From positions 124,001 through 188,000 of the forward strand of contig NZ_AKFJ01000084.1 in the NCBI RefSeq assembly GCF_000272475.1: DNA of 64,000 bases, read 5' to 3'. This document shows positions 7,562 to 16,638 of the stretch, in pieces (within the stretch, counting starts at the first letter, position 1; each line of letters starts with the position of its first letter). The DNA is from Novosphingobium sp. Rr 2-17. Its GTDB lineage: Bacteria > Pseudomonadota > Alphaproteobacteria > Sphingomonadales > Sphingomonadaceae. The translations under genes and the position numbers were made by a program. A model generated the notes under the pieces. It did no database searches. It saw nothing but the letters and a program-made list of their open reading frames with translations, and was not told the origin of the DNA.

Positions 7562-9511
7562 TCACGCCATCGTAAGTTTCAGATTTCGAGTCTGACTGTC
7601 GCGGCTGAGCCACAGCAGCAGCTCGCTCTTCAAGTCTTGTGGCGTGTGGTCGTGATGGCCGTAAATCCTCAGATCGAACGTCCAGGCATTGTCACCAAGC
7701 CCGCGCAGAAAAATACGCGGGGCAGGGTCATGGTGAACCACTTCGCACTGGGCGATCATATCCAGCAGCGCAGCCTTCGCTTCGTCGGCTGACGCGCAAC
7801 CCGACACGGTGAGCGCCAGATCGATCCGCTCGGCCATCCGCTTGTCCATGCGGTTGGCGACATTCGTTGTAATGAAAGCGGAATTCGGCACGATCGAAAT
7901 GCTGCCATCGGCGGTCGCGATCTCGGTTGCCCGGACGCGGATTTTGCGGATCGTACCTTCCGCGCCCGATACCGACACCCAGTCCCCCAGGGTCACCGGC
8001 CGTTCGATCAGCAGGATCAGCCCGGACACGAAGTTCTGGATGATCGATTGGAGGCCAAAGCCGATGCCGACCGACAAGGCGCTGGCGATCAGCGTGATTT
8101 TTTCGAGTTGGACGCCCAGCACATTTGTGGCGCTCAGCATCGCGATGATGATGCCCACGTAACTCAAAGTCGTGAGGATCGAAGCTCGTGCGCCGATGTC
8201 CAGCGAGGTGGATGGTAGGAAGCGGTTTTCCAGCCAGCGCCTGAAGATCCGCGTGAGCGCGATGCCACCGCACAGCACGGCGATCGCGATCAGGATCGTG
8301 CGCGGCGAGATGTTCATTTGGCGCAGCGCGTTCAACAGCGGGAGCGGTCGCATCTGCTCTGCGACGTTGGACCCGCCCCCCGTGAACGGTGCCGCGATCA
8401 GCCCGAGCACGAAGACCCAGACGATGACGGTCAGGAATATGCTGCCGATCATGGCGGCCTGCGCGACGCGCGCCTGCTGTACGCCGATGATCCCCGTCGC
8501 GAAGCGACCGGCACGCCGATCGGTATCCAACAGCCGGATCACGCCTGCGTCGAGAAAGCGGGTCAGCAGCCACGCCAAGGTCAGCAGCAAGCCCGCCCAT
8601 AGCAGTTCCTGGACGAGCAAGGCGCCAAAGCGCGTTTCTCCGAACACGAACGCGCCACAGCCGACCATAAGGGCGAACCAGGCGATGGCGGTCACGCTGA
8701 AAACCGCTGGAATCCCTGCGTCTTCACCAGTCGAAGATGCCGCTTCCACTTGCCGCTCGCGGGCCTTCCCCGCCAGCAAGAGGAACCGACCGATCAGCAA
8801 TACCTGGGCCATTACGACCACACTTTGCGCAACCGTCCAGGAGGTGGCCGTGGCGTGAAGAATGTGCGAGGCTTGATCGACGAAGGCCGAGACGCCCAGC
8901 ATCACGCCGGCCGAAAATGGGTAAAAGCCGATAACCCGTCCCAGGCCTGGCGGCATCTGTATGGGGCGACGGGATTTGTCTCGGGGCGAGCGCAAAGCCC
9001 GACCAATCCCCAGGCCCAAACCCGCGATCCCGATCCCCATCGCGGTCGTCTGCGCCAAACGCGCGATTTCCGGTAATAGAGGAAGCGTTGTATTCAGCGC
9101 GGCCAGAGCGAGCCAACCGGCCAGGGCGACGACTATGGTCGTCACGACCACCGAGGTCACTGCCGTCGCATAGATCGAGAGTGCGGACTTATGATGCGAG
9201 CGGATGAGCAACGCATCCAATCGCGCGAGCAGCCATAGCCGGAACGGCCAGGCAATCACCACCGCGAGCGCGAGCATACACAGCAAGACCGCAGGGCCGG
9301 CAGAGAACCGGAAGGGCACAGCCAACTGCTGTTCGATCAGGGTCATCGCCGTTCCAGCGTCATGGATCAGCGAATCCGCCAGCGACAACTGGGCTGTTGC
9401 GGCAGGTTGCGTCTCGACGTCGGCTGCCCAAGACGATGCCGCACCCAATGATACGGACGCCACCACGATGGCAGGGAACACGGCTGGTCGCAGCAGGCGT
9501 TCAATATTCAT
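7562..9511 (-). CDS. Large MscS-family mechanosensitive channel
   Basis: A 649-residue inner-membrane protein with a signal-like N-terminus (residues 1-29), then roughly ten hydrophobic segments and a C-terminal MscS domain (about 440-640). The pore helix region reads SALSVGIGFGLQSIIQNFVSG, followed by the conserved IERPVTLGDWV and the beta-domain motif SIVPNSAFI. Small MscS has three TM segments; this one is of the enlarged class, with extra N-terminal TM segments, which act as low-threshold osmotic safety valves in other bacteria. No potassium- or ligand-binding domain is apparent. It is a single gene converging on the cyclophilin gene; 130 bases between their stops hold no gene. Confidence 0.88.
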   Translation of the reverse strand: MNIERLLRPAVFPAIVVASVSLGAASSWAADVETQPAATAQLSLADSLIHDAGTAMTLIEQQLAVPFRFSAGPAVLLCMLALAVVIAWPFRLWLLARLDALLIRSHHKSALSIYATAVTSVVVTTIVVALAGWLALAALNTTLPLLPEIARLAQTTAMGIGIAGLGLGIGRALRSPRDKSRRPIQMPPGLGRVIGFYPFSAGVMLGVSAFVDQASHILHATATSWTVAQSVVVMAQVLLIGRFLLLAGKARERQVEAASSTGEDAGIPAVFSVTAIAWFALMVGCGAFVFGETRFGALLVQELLWAGLLLTLAWLLTRFLDAGVIRLLDTDRRAGRFATGIIGVQQARVAQAAMIGSIFLTVIVWVFVLGLIAAPFTGGGSNVAEQMRPLPLLNALRQMNISPRTILIAIAVLCGGIALTRIFRRWLENRFLPSTSLDIGARASILTTLSYVGIIIAMLSATNVLGVQLEKITLIASALSVGIGFGLQSIIQNFVSGLILLIERPVTLGDWVSVSGAEGTIRKIRVRATEIATADGSISIVPNSAFITTNVANRMDKRMAERIDLALTVSGCASADEAKAALLDMIAQCEVVHHDPAPRIFLRGLGDNAWTFDLRIYGHHDHTPQDLKSELLLWLSRDSQTRNLKLTMA

Positions 9512-9688
9512 GATTCATATCCATCTCGTGGCATTAGCAATTGATGCACCATGGCGCCTGTAACGAATGGTTTCATGCCGGACCGTTGATGTGGGCTTTT
9601 CCAGTGGGCCTGCTCGACCACAAATGCCGATTGCCGAACAACCAATCGGCCATTCAGTGTTAACCAAAGATCTTGACCCGGAGGTTTT

Positions 9689-9913
9689 ATGTTGAAGATT
9701 GGATTGGCTCTTCTGTTGGTGACTTCTGCAGCCACGCCTTCGTTTGCGGCAGGTTGTCTGAAGGGGGCGGCAGTGGGCGGTGTTGCCGGTCATTTCGTTG
9801 GCAAGGGCCATGCGGTTGCCGGTGCAGTGGTTGGATGCGCGGTAGGCCACCATCGCGCCAAGGTAACAGCGCATAAGCAAGCCAAGGCACAACAAAAGCC
9901 ACACAAGCACTAA
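9689..9913 (+). CDS. Small secreted glycine-zipper-like protein
   Basis: A 74-residue protein with a signal peptide (residues 1-20, ending SFAAG). The mature part starts with a glycine-rich hydrophobic stretch (GAAVGGVAGHFVGKGHAVAG then AVVGCAVGHH) with GxxxG spacing, like glycine-zipper proteins of the envelope, and ends in a basic His/Lys/Ala tail (HRAKVTAHKQAKAQQKPHKH). A good ribosome-binding site (GGAGG, seven bases before ATG) supports expression. Two cysteines (Cys22 and the one in VVGCAVG) may pair. Function unknown; proteins of this look are found across sphingomonads. The His-rich tail could bind metal, which is only a suggestion. Confidence 0.7.
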   Translation: MLKIGLALLLVTSAATPSFAAGCLKGAAVGGVAGHFVGKGHAVAGAVVGCAVGHHRAKVTAHKQAKAQQKPHKH

Positions 9914-10020
9914 ACGCAATGCCGGTGCTTCGCCGGACCCTCGAAAGCCTATTGCTGGCATTAGCCAAAGCCTGAAAAAGCAGCTACTCGATCATCGACC
10001 AACAGTTCGCGGATCGGGAT

Positions 10021-10545
10021 ATGACGTTCGAATATCGGCGAATGCGCTCGCCCGTCGGCGAGCTTACTCTCGTCGCCAGCGATCTTGGCCTCGCTGCCGT
10101 TCTTTGGGAGGATGACAGGCCAGGACGTGTTGTCCTTCCGGGCATCGTAGAGCGACCAGATCACCCGGTTCTTCTGGAAGCTGATCGGCAAATCTGCGAA
10201 TATTTTGCCGGGAAACGGACGGCGTTTATGCTTCCGCTCGATTTCCGGGGCACCCCATTTCAGAAGCAGGTTTGGACAGCGCTGCTTGCGATCCCGTTCG
10301 GTCAGACCCGCAGCTACGGGGACATTGCTCGCGAAATCGGTCGGCCAACGGCATCGCGGGCCGTAGGCGCCGCCAACGGACGAAATCCGATCTCGATCAT
10401 CGCGCCGTGCCACCGGGTCATCGGCACCCATGGCGCCTTGACGGGCTTTGCGGGCGGGATCGAAGCAAAGCGGTATCTGTTGACCCTTGAGAATGGCGGG
10501 TACGTCAACCAAACCGCCTGCCGGCAAGCGGAGCTCTTCGCCTAA
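10021..10545 (+). CDS. ogt: Methylated-DNA-[protein]-cysteine S-methyltransferase (Ogt type)
   Basis: A 174-residue DNA repair protein that removes alkyl groups from O6-alkylguanine by suicide transfer to a cysteine. The active site IAPCHRVIG holds the acceptor Cys130; the helix-turn-helix DNA-binding part (IPFGQTRSYGDIAREIGRP, with the arginine finger in ASRAVGAANGRNP) is intact. The N-terminal ribonuclease-like domain is short, as in Ogt/AGT and unlike Ada, and there is no Ada regulatory domain. The C-terminus ends 2 bases from the stop of the convergent efflux outer-membrane gene. Confidence 0.95.
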   Translation: MTFEYRRMRSPVGELTLVASDLGLAAVLWEDDRPGRVVLPGIVERPDHPVLLEADRQICEYFAGKRTAFMLPLDFRGTPFQKQVWTALLAIPFGQTRSYGDIAREIGRPTASRAVGAANGRNPISIIAPCHRVIGTHGALTGFAGGIEAKRYLLTLENGGYVNQTACRQAELFA

Positions 10546-10546
10546 A

Positions 10547-11962
10547 TCACGTCGGTCCCCCCATCGCTTTCACCAGTGAAACGCTGGCCCGCATGCGATC
10601 GGTTTGGGCGGAGATGAGGTTGCGCTGAGCGGTGAGAGCGTCAGTTTGCGCCGTCACGACTTCCAGGTAATCCGAAGCGCCATCGCGGTAGCGGGACATG
10701 GCGATGTCGCGGGTGCGCTGGGCTGCTTGTGCCGCGCTCTGCTGTGCCGAGGTTTCGTCGGCCAAGTGGTGGATCGCGGCGATCGCGTCTTCGACCTGGC
10801 GGAAGGCGGTGAGCACGCTGTCACGATAGTCCGCTGCCGCCTCGTCATACTGCGCGCGCGAGATACGGACTTGGGCCTTGCGCTTGCCGCCGTCGAACAG
10901 GGTCAGGGCAGACGCGAGCGGGCCGAGCGACCAGAAACTACTAGGAGTGCTGAGGAAAGCCGGGCCGGTCGTGTTCCAGCCGCCGCTCGCCCCTAGTGAG
11001 AGCGACGGGAAAAAGGCCGCCTTCGCCACGCCGATGCGCGCATTGGCAGCGAAGATCCGGCGCTCGGCAGCGGCGATGTCGGGCCGGCGTTGCAGCAGTT
11101 CCGAGGGGGTTCCGATCGGCACTGCAGGCGGATTGAGATCGGGCGTCGCCTCCGCGACGGAAAAGTCGGAGGCGAGGGCGCCGGTCAGCGCCGCCAGTTC
11201 GTGCGCGGTCGCTGCGCGCTGGTTGGCGTTGGCGGCGATCAGCGCGCGGGCGTTGTCCAGCGTGGTGCGCGCCCGGTTGGTGTCGATCCCCGAGGCAATG
11301 CCGCCCTTGTGCCGCTTGTCGGTCAAGTCATAGGCGCGCGCGAAGGCATCCACCGAATTCGCCAGCAGCTTGGCTTCGGCATCCAGCCCGCGAAGACGGA
11401 AGTAGGCATCGGCCACCGAGGCCTGCAGGCTCAGCCGGGCAGAGGCGAGATCGGCTTTGCTGGCATCGGCGGCGGCGACGTCCGCCTTTACTTCGTTGCG
11501 AATGCGGCCCCACAGGTCCAACTCGTAGTTGATCGAGCCGCCGACGACATAGTCCTCGTATTGGGAAGCGGTGCCGGGGCTGGTCGGGCGGTATTTAGAG
11601 ACGCGGGCGCTTGCGACGTTGCCGTTCACGCCGACGGTGGGGTAGAGATCGGCCTTGGTTTCGCGCGCGGTGCCGCGCGCCTGGTCATAGCGGGCCAGGG
11701 CAGCGGCAAGGGTGGGGCTGGCGGCGTCCGCCCGCGTTTCGAGATCGTCGAGGACCGGATCGCCATAGACTTTCCACCATGCCCCGCGGTCCACGCCATC
11801 GGCAGGTGCGGCTTGCGACCAACCGGCGACTTCCTTGAACTGAGCGGGCGCGGCGGTTTGCGGTGGATGATAGGCAGGCGCCATTGAGCAGCCGCCAATC
11901 GCGAGCGCCATCACTGCCGCGCCAGACCGGATGGCCATTGCCATGGCCATGCGCTTAGCCAT
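10547..11962 (-). CDS. RND efflux outer-membrane lipoprotein channel (NodT/OprM family)
   Basis: A 471-residue TolC-like channel. The N-terminus is a lipoprotein signal with the lipobox LAIGGC (Cys25), so the trimer is probably lipid-anchored in the outer membrane. Two outer-membrane efflux repeats follow; the family signature RPDIAAAERRIFAANARIGVAKAAFFPSLSL is here (about 290-320) and a second at the C-terminus (RYRDGASDYLEVVTAQ). As the last gene of the operon it follows the adaptor with an 8-bp overlap, providing the exit duct for the pump encoded upstream. Confidence 0.93.
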   Translation of the reverse strand: MAKRMAMAMAIRSGAAVMALAIGGCSMAPAYHPPQTAAPAQFKEVAGWSQAAPADGVDRGAWWKVYGDPVLDDLETRADAASPTLAAALARYDQARGTARETKADLYPTVGVNGNVASARVSKYRPTSPGTASQYEDYVVGGSINYELDLWGRIRNEVKADVAAADASKADLASARLSLQASVADAYFRLRGLDAEAKLLANSVDAFARAYDLTDKRHKGGIASGIDTNRARTTLDNARALIAANANQRAATAHELAALTGALASDFSVAEATPDLNPPAVPIGTPSELLQRRPDIAAAERRIFAANARIGVAKAAFFPSLSLGASGGWNTTGPAFLSTPSSFWSLGPLASALTLFDGGKRKAQVRISRAQYDEAAADYRDSVLTAFRQVEDAIAAIHHLADETSAQQSAAQAAQRTRDIAMSRYRDGASDYLEVVTAQTDALTAQRNLISAQTDRMRASVSLVKAMGGPT

Positions 11963-13163
11963 TCGCCTTGCCCGTCTTCTCAGGGGCGGCGATCTGCACT
12001 TTGTCGCCGGTCTGGATCGAGTCAGGAGGGCTGTCGATCACTTTGTCTCCGGCCACGACGCCGACCGAGACGAGCACGGTCTTGCCTTCGTCCCGCGCGA
12101 TCTTCACGGGCTTGATCGTGACCCGGCCATCCTGGCGAACCGTGGCGACGCTAGGCCCTTGCGCGCCGTAGAGGATCGCGCTGCCAGGCAGGCGAAGGCC
12201 GCCGCCGAGCCCCGAAATGCTGAAGCGCACATGGGCAAACGCGCCCGGCTTCAGCGCGCGATCGGGATTGTCGGCTTGCAGCTCGACCAGCATCGCGCCG
12301 GACTTTTGGTCTACCGCGCCGGAGCTTCGCACCAGCGTCGCCGTGAAGTCGCGGTCGGGGAATTCGGGCACCGCGATGTTGGCGGTCATCCCCGGTTGCA
12401 CGTCCGCCGAGTAAGCCTGGGGTACTTGCACGTAGATGCGCATGCGATGCACATCGGAAACCGTGAACAGCGGTTGCGCGGTGGCATTGCCCGCCACGAC
12501 CAACGCGCCGATCTGGGCCGAGCGGCTGGTGACGACACCGTTGAATGGCGCTGCCAGTCGATTGAACCCCTGGGTCGCCTGCAACTGGCGGACGTTGGCG
12601 AGCGAGGCGTTGGCCACGGCAGTCTTGGCAGCTAGATCGCCCGCCTTCTCGTCGGCTTCCTGCTGCGATACGGCGTCCTGCTTCAGCATGGACTGCCAGC
12701 GCTTCGAGGTGGTCGCGGCAAGCTGCTGGTTCGCTTGCGCGGTGCGATATTCCGCTTGGGCGCGGGCCAATTGCTGATCGACATCGGGCGCGTCTAGGAT
12801 CGCCAGCGTCTGCCCGGCGCGGACGTTGTCGCCGATGTCGGCCTTCCAGGAGCGCACGTAGCCGTTGGTCCGCGCGTTGATCGCGGCGCTGTTGAACGCC
12901 TGGATCGTGCCGGGCAGGACGAGGTCGCTGCCGCCGGCGTTCTTTTGTGCGGTAACCACCGTCACCGTGGGCAAAGAGGCGCTCTGGGCGACCGTCTCCA
13001 ATCGGCTGGTGGCGTTCATCCGCGATGCGATCCCGGCGCCGACCACCAATAGTGCCACCACGACCGCACCGATCCCGACCCGCTTCAAGGTGCGGCCCTG
13101 GGGATCTGCCGTCTCATCGGGGCGGGGCTGGCTATGCGCGTGGGTGAGTTCGGTGTCAGACAT
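11955..13163 (-). CDS. RND efflux periplasmic adaptor (membrane fusion protein)
   Basis: A 402-residue membrane fusion protein that bridges pump and channel. It has a single N-terminal TM segment (about 27-47) with no lipobox, a first barrel-lipoyl half (VLPGTIQAFNSAAINARTNG ... AGQTLAILDAPDVDQQL), a coiled-coil hairpin (about 135-200, YRTAQANQQLAATTSKRWQS), a second lipoyl half beginning RLAAPFNGVVTSR, and a beta-barrel with LKPGAFAHVRF. It overlaps the permease upstream by 8 bp and the outer-membrane gene downstream by 8 bp, so the three are translationally coupled. Confidence 0.93.
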   Translation of the reverse strand: MSDTELTHAHSQPRPDETADPQGRTLKRVGIGAVVVALLVVGAGIASRMNATSRLETVAQSASLPTVTVVTAQKNAGGSDLVLPGTIQAFNSAAINARTNGYVRSWKADIGDNVRAGQTLAILDAPDVDQQLARAQAEYRTAQANQQLAATTSKRWQSMLKQDAVSQQEADEKAGDLAAKTAVANASLANVRQLQATQGFNRLAAPFNGVVTSRSAQIGALVVAGNATAQPLFTVSDVHRMRIYVQVPQAYSADVQPGMTANIAVPEFPDRDFTATLVRSSGAVDQKSGAMLVELQADNPDRALKPGAFAHVRFSISGLGGGLRLPGSAILYGAQGPSVATVRQDGRVTIKPVKIARDEGKTVLVSVGVVAGDKVIDSPPDSIQTGDKVQIAAPEKTGKANG

Positions 13164-16100
13164 GGGCGGGTTGCAGTTCCGGGGAGGAGTGGGCCTCGCC
13201 AGCGCTGGTGCGGCGGCGATGGACGAAGCTGAAGACGGTGGGGACGAAGAACAGCGTGGCGATGGTCGCGCATAGCAGGCCGCCGATCACGGCGCGGCCC
13301 AGCGGGGCGTTCTGCTCGCCGCCGTCACCCAGGCCCAGCGCCATGGGCGCCATGCCGATGATCATCGCCAGCGCCGTCATCAGCACCGGACGGAAACGGA
13401 CGAGGCCGGCCTCGATCGCGGCCTCGGTCGAGTTGCCAAGTTCGGCCAGCCGTTCGCGCGCGAAGCTGGCGACCAGGATCGAGTTGGCGGTGGCGACGCC
13501 CATGCACATGATCGCGCCCGTCAGCGCCGGGACCGACAACGTGGTCCCGGTGGTGAACAGCATCCACACGATCCCGGCCAGCGCGGCCGGCAGCGCGGTG
13601 ATGATGACGAAGGGATCGACCCAGCTTTGGAAGTTCACCACGATCAGCAGGTAGATGAGGAAGATCGCGCCGACCAATCCCCAGCCGAGGCCGGAGAAGG
13701 CCGTGTTCATCGTCTCGTACTGCCCCCGGATGGTGACGGTGGTGCCTTTGGGAAGTTCCTTGTCCAGCGACTTGACCGCGCTCTTGATCGCGCCGGCCAC
13801 CGCGCCCAGATCACGCCCCTGGGTGGTGCCGTAGATGTCGATCACGGGCTGGATGTTGTAGTGCGAAACCACCGGCGTCGTGTTCGAACGTTCCAGCGAG
13901 GCCAATGCGCCCAGCGGCTGTGCCGAGGTGCCGTTGCTGCCCGATACCGGCACGTTGGTGAGGCCTTCCATCGACCCCACCTGATACTCGGGCGCTTGCG
14001 CCACGACCGCGTAGGACACGTTGTTGTCGGGGTTCACGAAGAAGACGGGCGCGGTCTGCGCGGTGCCGGCCAGCGAACTGGCAAGGCTGGTCGTCACGTC
14101 CTTTTCCGACAAGCCATACTGGCCGATCCGTGTGCGATCGACCTCAACGCTGAGCTGCGGCGAATGCGCCGGCTGCTGGATGCGCAAGTCCGCAAGGCCG
14201 GGCACTTTCGCCAGCTTTGCCATCAGCTTGTGCGCATAGGCCCGCGAGGCTTCCTGGTTCTTGCCGGCGATCTGAACGTCGATCGGCGCGGGCGAGCCGA
14301 AGTTCAGGATCTGGCTGGTGATGTCCGCCGGCAGGAACGCGAAGGTCATGCCGGGAAAACGCTTGGGCAGTTCCGCGCGCAGGCGATCGACGTAGCCTTG
14401 CGTCGGCGCATGGCCTTCCTTGAGCGTGATCAGCATGTCGCCATCCTGAGGGCCGATCGTGCCGGTGTTGGAGTAGACGGTGTTGATCGACGAGACCGGC
14501 AGGCCGATGTTGTCGGTCACGGTCGCCAGCTCGTCTGCCGGGATGATGCGGCGCACCTCGCGGGTGATCTGTTCGAAGCCCGCCGCGCTGGACTCGATGC
14601 GAGTGCCCACCGGCAGGCGGACGTGCATGGCGATCTGGCCGGAATCGACCGACGGGAAGAAGTTGCTCCCCAGGAACGGCACCAGCCCGAACGAGACGAT
14701 CACGACAGCCAGGAAGCCGAGCATGAACGGCTTGCGGTTGTTCAGCGCTCGTTTGAGCAGCCCGATGTAGCCGGCGCGGACTTTCTCGAACCGCGCTTCG
14801 AAGCCGCGCTGGAAGCGGACCAAGGGGTTGCGCGATTGGGCGGTGCCGGCGGCATGCTCGTCCTCGCCCATAACGTGCGGTTTGAGCAGGTACATCGCCA
14901 TGGTCGGCACCAACGTGCGCGACAGGATGAACGAGGCGATCATCGCGAAAACCACCGACAGCGCCATCGGCACGAAGAGGTATCCGGCTACACCAGGCAG
15001 GAAGAACATCGGCACGAACACGATGCAGATGCACAGCAGCGATACGAAGGCCGGCGTCACGATCTGCGCGGCGCCGTCGAGGATCGACTGGATCACGCCC
15101 TTGCCTTGCTCGAGGTGCCAGTTGATGTTCTCGATCGTCACCGTGGCGTCGTCGACGAGGATGCCGACCGCCAGCGCGAGGCCGCCCAGGGTCATCACGT
15201 TGAGCGTTTGCCCGAACATCGCCAGCGCACCGATCGCGGCCAGCACTGCCAGCGGAATCGACAAGGCGATGATGACGGTCGAGCGCCACGAGCCGAGGAA
15301 CAGCAGGATCATCAAGCTGGTCAGCGCGGCGGCGATCGCGCCTTCGTGGACCACGCCGGTGACGGCGGCTTTCACGAACAGCGACTGGTCGCCCACCTGC
15401 AGCACCTTGAGCGAAGCGGGCAGGCTGGCCTGGATCGCGGGCAGGGCATCCTTGACGCCTTGGACAATCGCCAGGGTGGAGGCGGAACCGTTCTTGAGGA
15501 TGGTGAGCAGCACCGAGCGGCTGCCGTCCACATGCACGACGTTCTGCTGCTGCGCGCTGCCGTCGCGCACGAATGCCACGTCGCGCATGTAGATCGTCGT
15601 GCCGTTGACGGTCTTCACCGGCAAGTCGTTGAGCTTGTCGATCGAGTCCGGTGCGTTGTTCAGGCGGACGCTGAACTCGGTCGATCCCATGCGGACGAAG
15701 CCAGCCGGGTTGATCTGGTTCTGGTTGGCGATCGCGTTGCCGACGTCTTGCGCCGATAAGCCGCGCGCCTGCAGTGCTTGCGGGTCGATGTCGATCTGGA
15801 CCTGCCGCTGCTTGCCACCCGAGGGATAGGGCATGGCCAAGCCTGGCACGGTGACGAGGTTAGGCCGAATCTGGTTCTGGCCGATGTCGAACAACTGCTG
15901 CTCGGACAAGCCCTTGCCGGATAGCGCCAGTTGCAGGATCGGCACCGTCGAGGCCGAGTAGTTGAGGATCAGCGGCGGTGTCGCGCCCGGCGGCATCTGC
16001 TTGAGGACCGTCTGCGAGATCGAGGTTACTTGCGCAGTGGCGGTGCGGATATCGACGTTGGGTTGGAAGTAGATCTTGACGATACCGACGCCTTGATACG

Positions 16101-16356
16101 ACTGGCTTTCGATATGGCCGATGTCGTTGACGGTCGTCGTCAGCACGCGTTCGAACGGGGTGATCATCCGGTTGGACATGTCTTCCGGCGGCAGACCGGA
16201 ATATTGCCAGGCGACCGCGATCACCGGGATCTTGATGTCCGGGAAGATGTCTACCGGCGTACGGAATGCCGCCAGAATGCCGCCCAGCCCGATCAGAATG
16301 GCCATGACGATGAACGTCAGCGGGCGGTGGAGGGCAACTTTGACGATATCGATCAT
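13156..16356 (-). CDS. RND efflux transporter permease (AcrB/MexF-like)
   Basis: A 1066-residue proton-driven inner-membrane pump, the full length expected. It has 12 TM segments in two repeats with large periplasmic loops after TM1 and TM7. The proton-relay segment TM4 reads GGLALAVGILVDDATVTIEN with the paired Asp residues; TM1 is followed by TPVDIFPDIKIPVIAVAW, usual for the family. The Asp pair and absence of heavy-metal-type methionines in the early loop point to the drug/solvent class and away from metal-ion pumps. Substrates cannot be told from sequence. It is the first gene of the operon, with a LysR gene divergent 282 bp away as the likely regulator. Confidence 0.93.
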   Translation of the reverse strand: MIDIVKVALHRPLTFIVMAILIGLGGILAAFRTPVDIFPDIKIPVIAVAWQYSGLPPEDMSNRMITPFERVLTTTVNDIGHIESQSYQGVGIVKIYFQPNVDIRTATAQVTSISQTVLKQMPPGATPPLILNYSASTVPILQLALSGKGLSEQQLFDIGQNQIRPNLVTVPGLAMPYPSGGKQRQVQIDIDPQALQARGLSAQDVGNAIANQNQINPAGFVRMGSTEFSVRLNNAPDSIDKLNDLPVKTVNGTTIYMRDVAFVRDGSAQQQNVVHVDGSRSVLLTILKNGSASTLAIVQGVKDALPAIQASLPASLKVLQVGDQSLFVKAAVTGVVHEGAIAAALTSLMILLFLGSWRSTVIIALSIPLAVLAAIGALAMFGQTLNVMTLGGLALAVGILVDDATVTIENINWHLEQGKGVIQSILDGAAQIVTPAFVSLLCICIVFVPMFFLPGVAGYLFVPMALSVVFAMIASFILSRTLVPTMAMYLLKPHVMGEDEHAAGTAQSRNPLVRFQRGFEARFEKVRAGYIGLLKRALNNRKPFMLGFLAVVIVSFGLVPFLGSNFFPSVDSGQIAMHVRLPVGTRIESSAAGFEQITREVRRIIPADELATVTDNIGLPVSSINTVYSNTGTIGPQDGDMLITLKEGHAPTQGYVDRLRAELPKRFPGMTFAFLPADITSQILNFGSPAPIDVQIAGKNQEASRAYAHKLMAKLAKVPGLADLRIQQPAHSPQLSVEVDRTRIGQYGLSEKDVTTSLASSLAGTAQTAPVFFVNPDNNVSYAVVAQAPEYQVGSMEGLTNVPVSGSNGTSAQPLGALASLERSNTTPVVSHYNIQPVIDIYGTTQGRDLGAVAGAIKSAVKSLDKELPKGTTVTIRGQYETMNTAFSGLGWGLVGAIFLIYLLIVVNFQSWVDPFVIITALPAALAGIVWMLFTTGTTLSVPALTGAIMCMGVATANSILVASFARERLAELGNSTEAAIEAGLVRFRPVLMTALAMIIGMAPMALGLGDGGEQNAPLGRAVIGGLLCATIATLFFVPTVFSFVHRRRTSAGEAHSSPELQPAHV

Positions 16357-16597
16357 CTACGTCTCCGCGCGCTCACGCACCCGGATCGTCCGGGACGCAA
16401 GGCAACCTGGCATCTCTTTCCCAAGTTCGCATTCGGCCTGGCATCGGCGACGGGCAAACCCTGACGGGATGCCCTGGGTCTGACGCCTGGTCTGACGATA
16501 GCAGACACTGCCGGATGTTGGTTTTGCTCACGACACACAAGGCCCTCTTCCGGGGCTGCAGTGGCGCGATTGCGCTCTTGGCTATAACGTGTCCAAT

Positions 16598-16620
16598 ATA
16601 TAATTCGGCTCAATTGATAT
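16598..16620. promoter_or_regulatory. Candidate LysR-binding dyad between efflux operon and lysR gene
   Basis: ATATAATT (16598-16605) and AATTGATAT (16612-16620) form an imperfect inverted repeat, one base different in arm length, 18 bases before the lysR start. The surroundings are markedly A/T-rich for this genome. Position in the divergent intergenic region is typical of LysR-type recognition sites; the operator role is inferred. Confidence 0.4.
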
Positions 16621-16638
16621 GCGTGGAGACCTGATCGA

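Noticed and set aside
7428-7597. Short plus-strand frame between the cyclophilin and MscS genes
   Set aside because: It begins at a TTG in the cyclophilin stop or at ATG 7443, has no recognisable family or signal, and its 3' end overlaps the MscS gene.
13627-15759. 710-codon plus-strand open frame opposite the RND permease
   Set aside because: A shadow of a GC-rich gene; full of Arg, His and Gln and overlaps a certain 12-TM pump.
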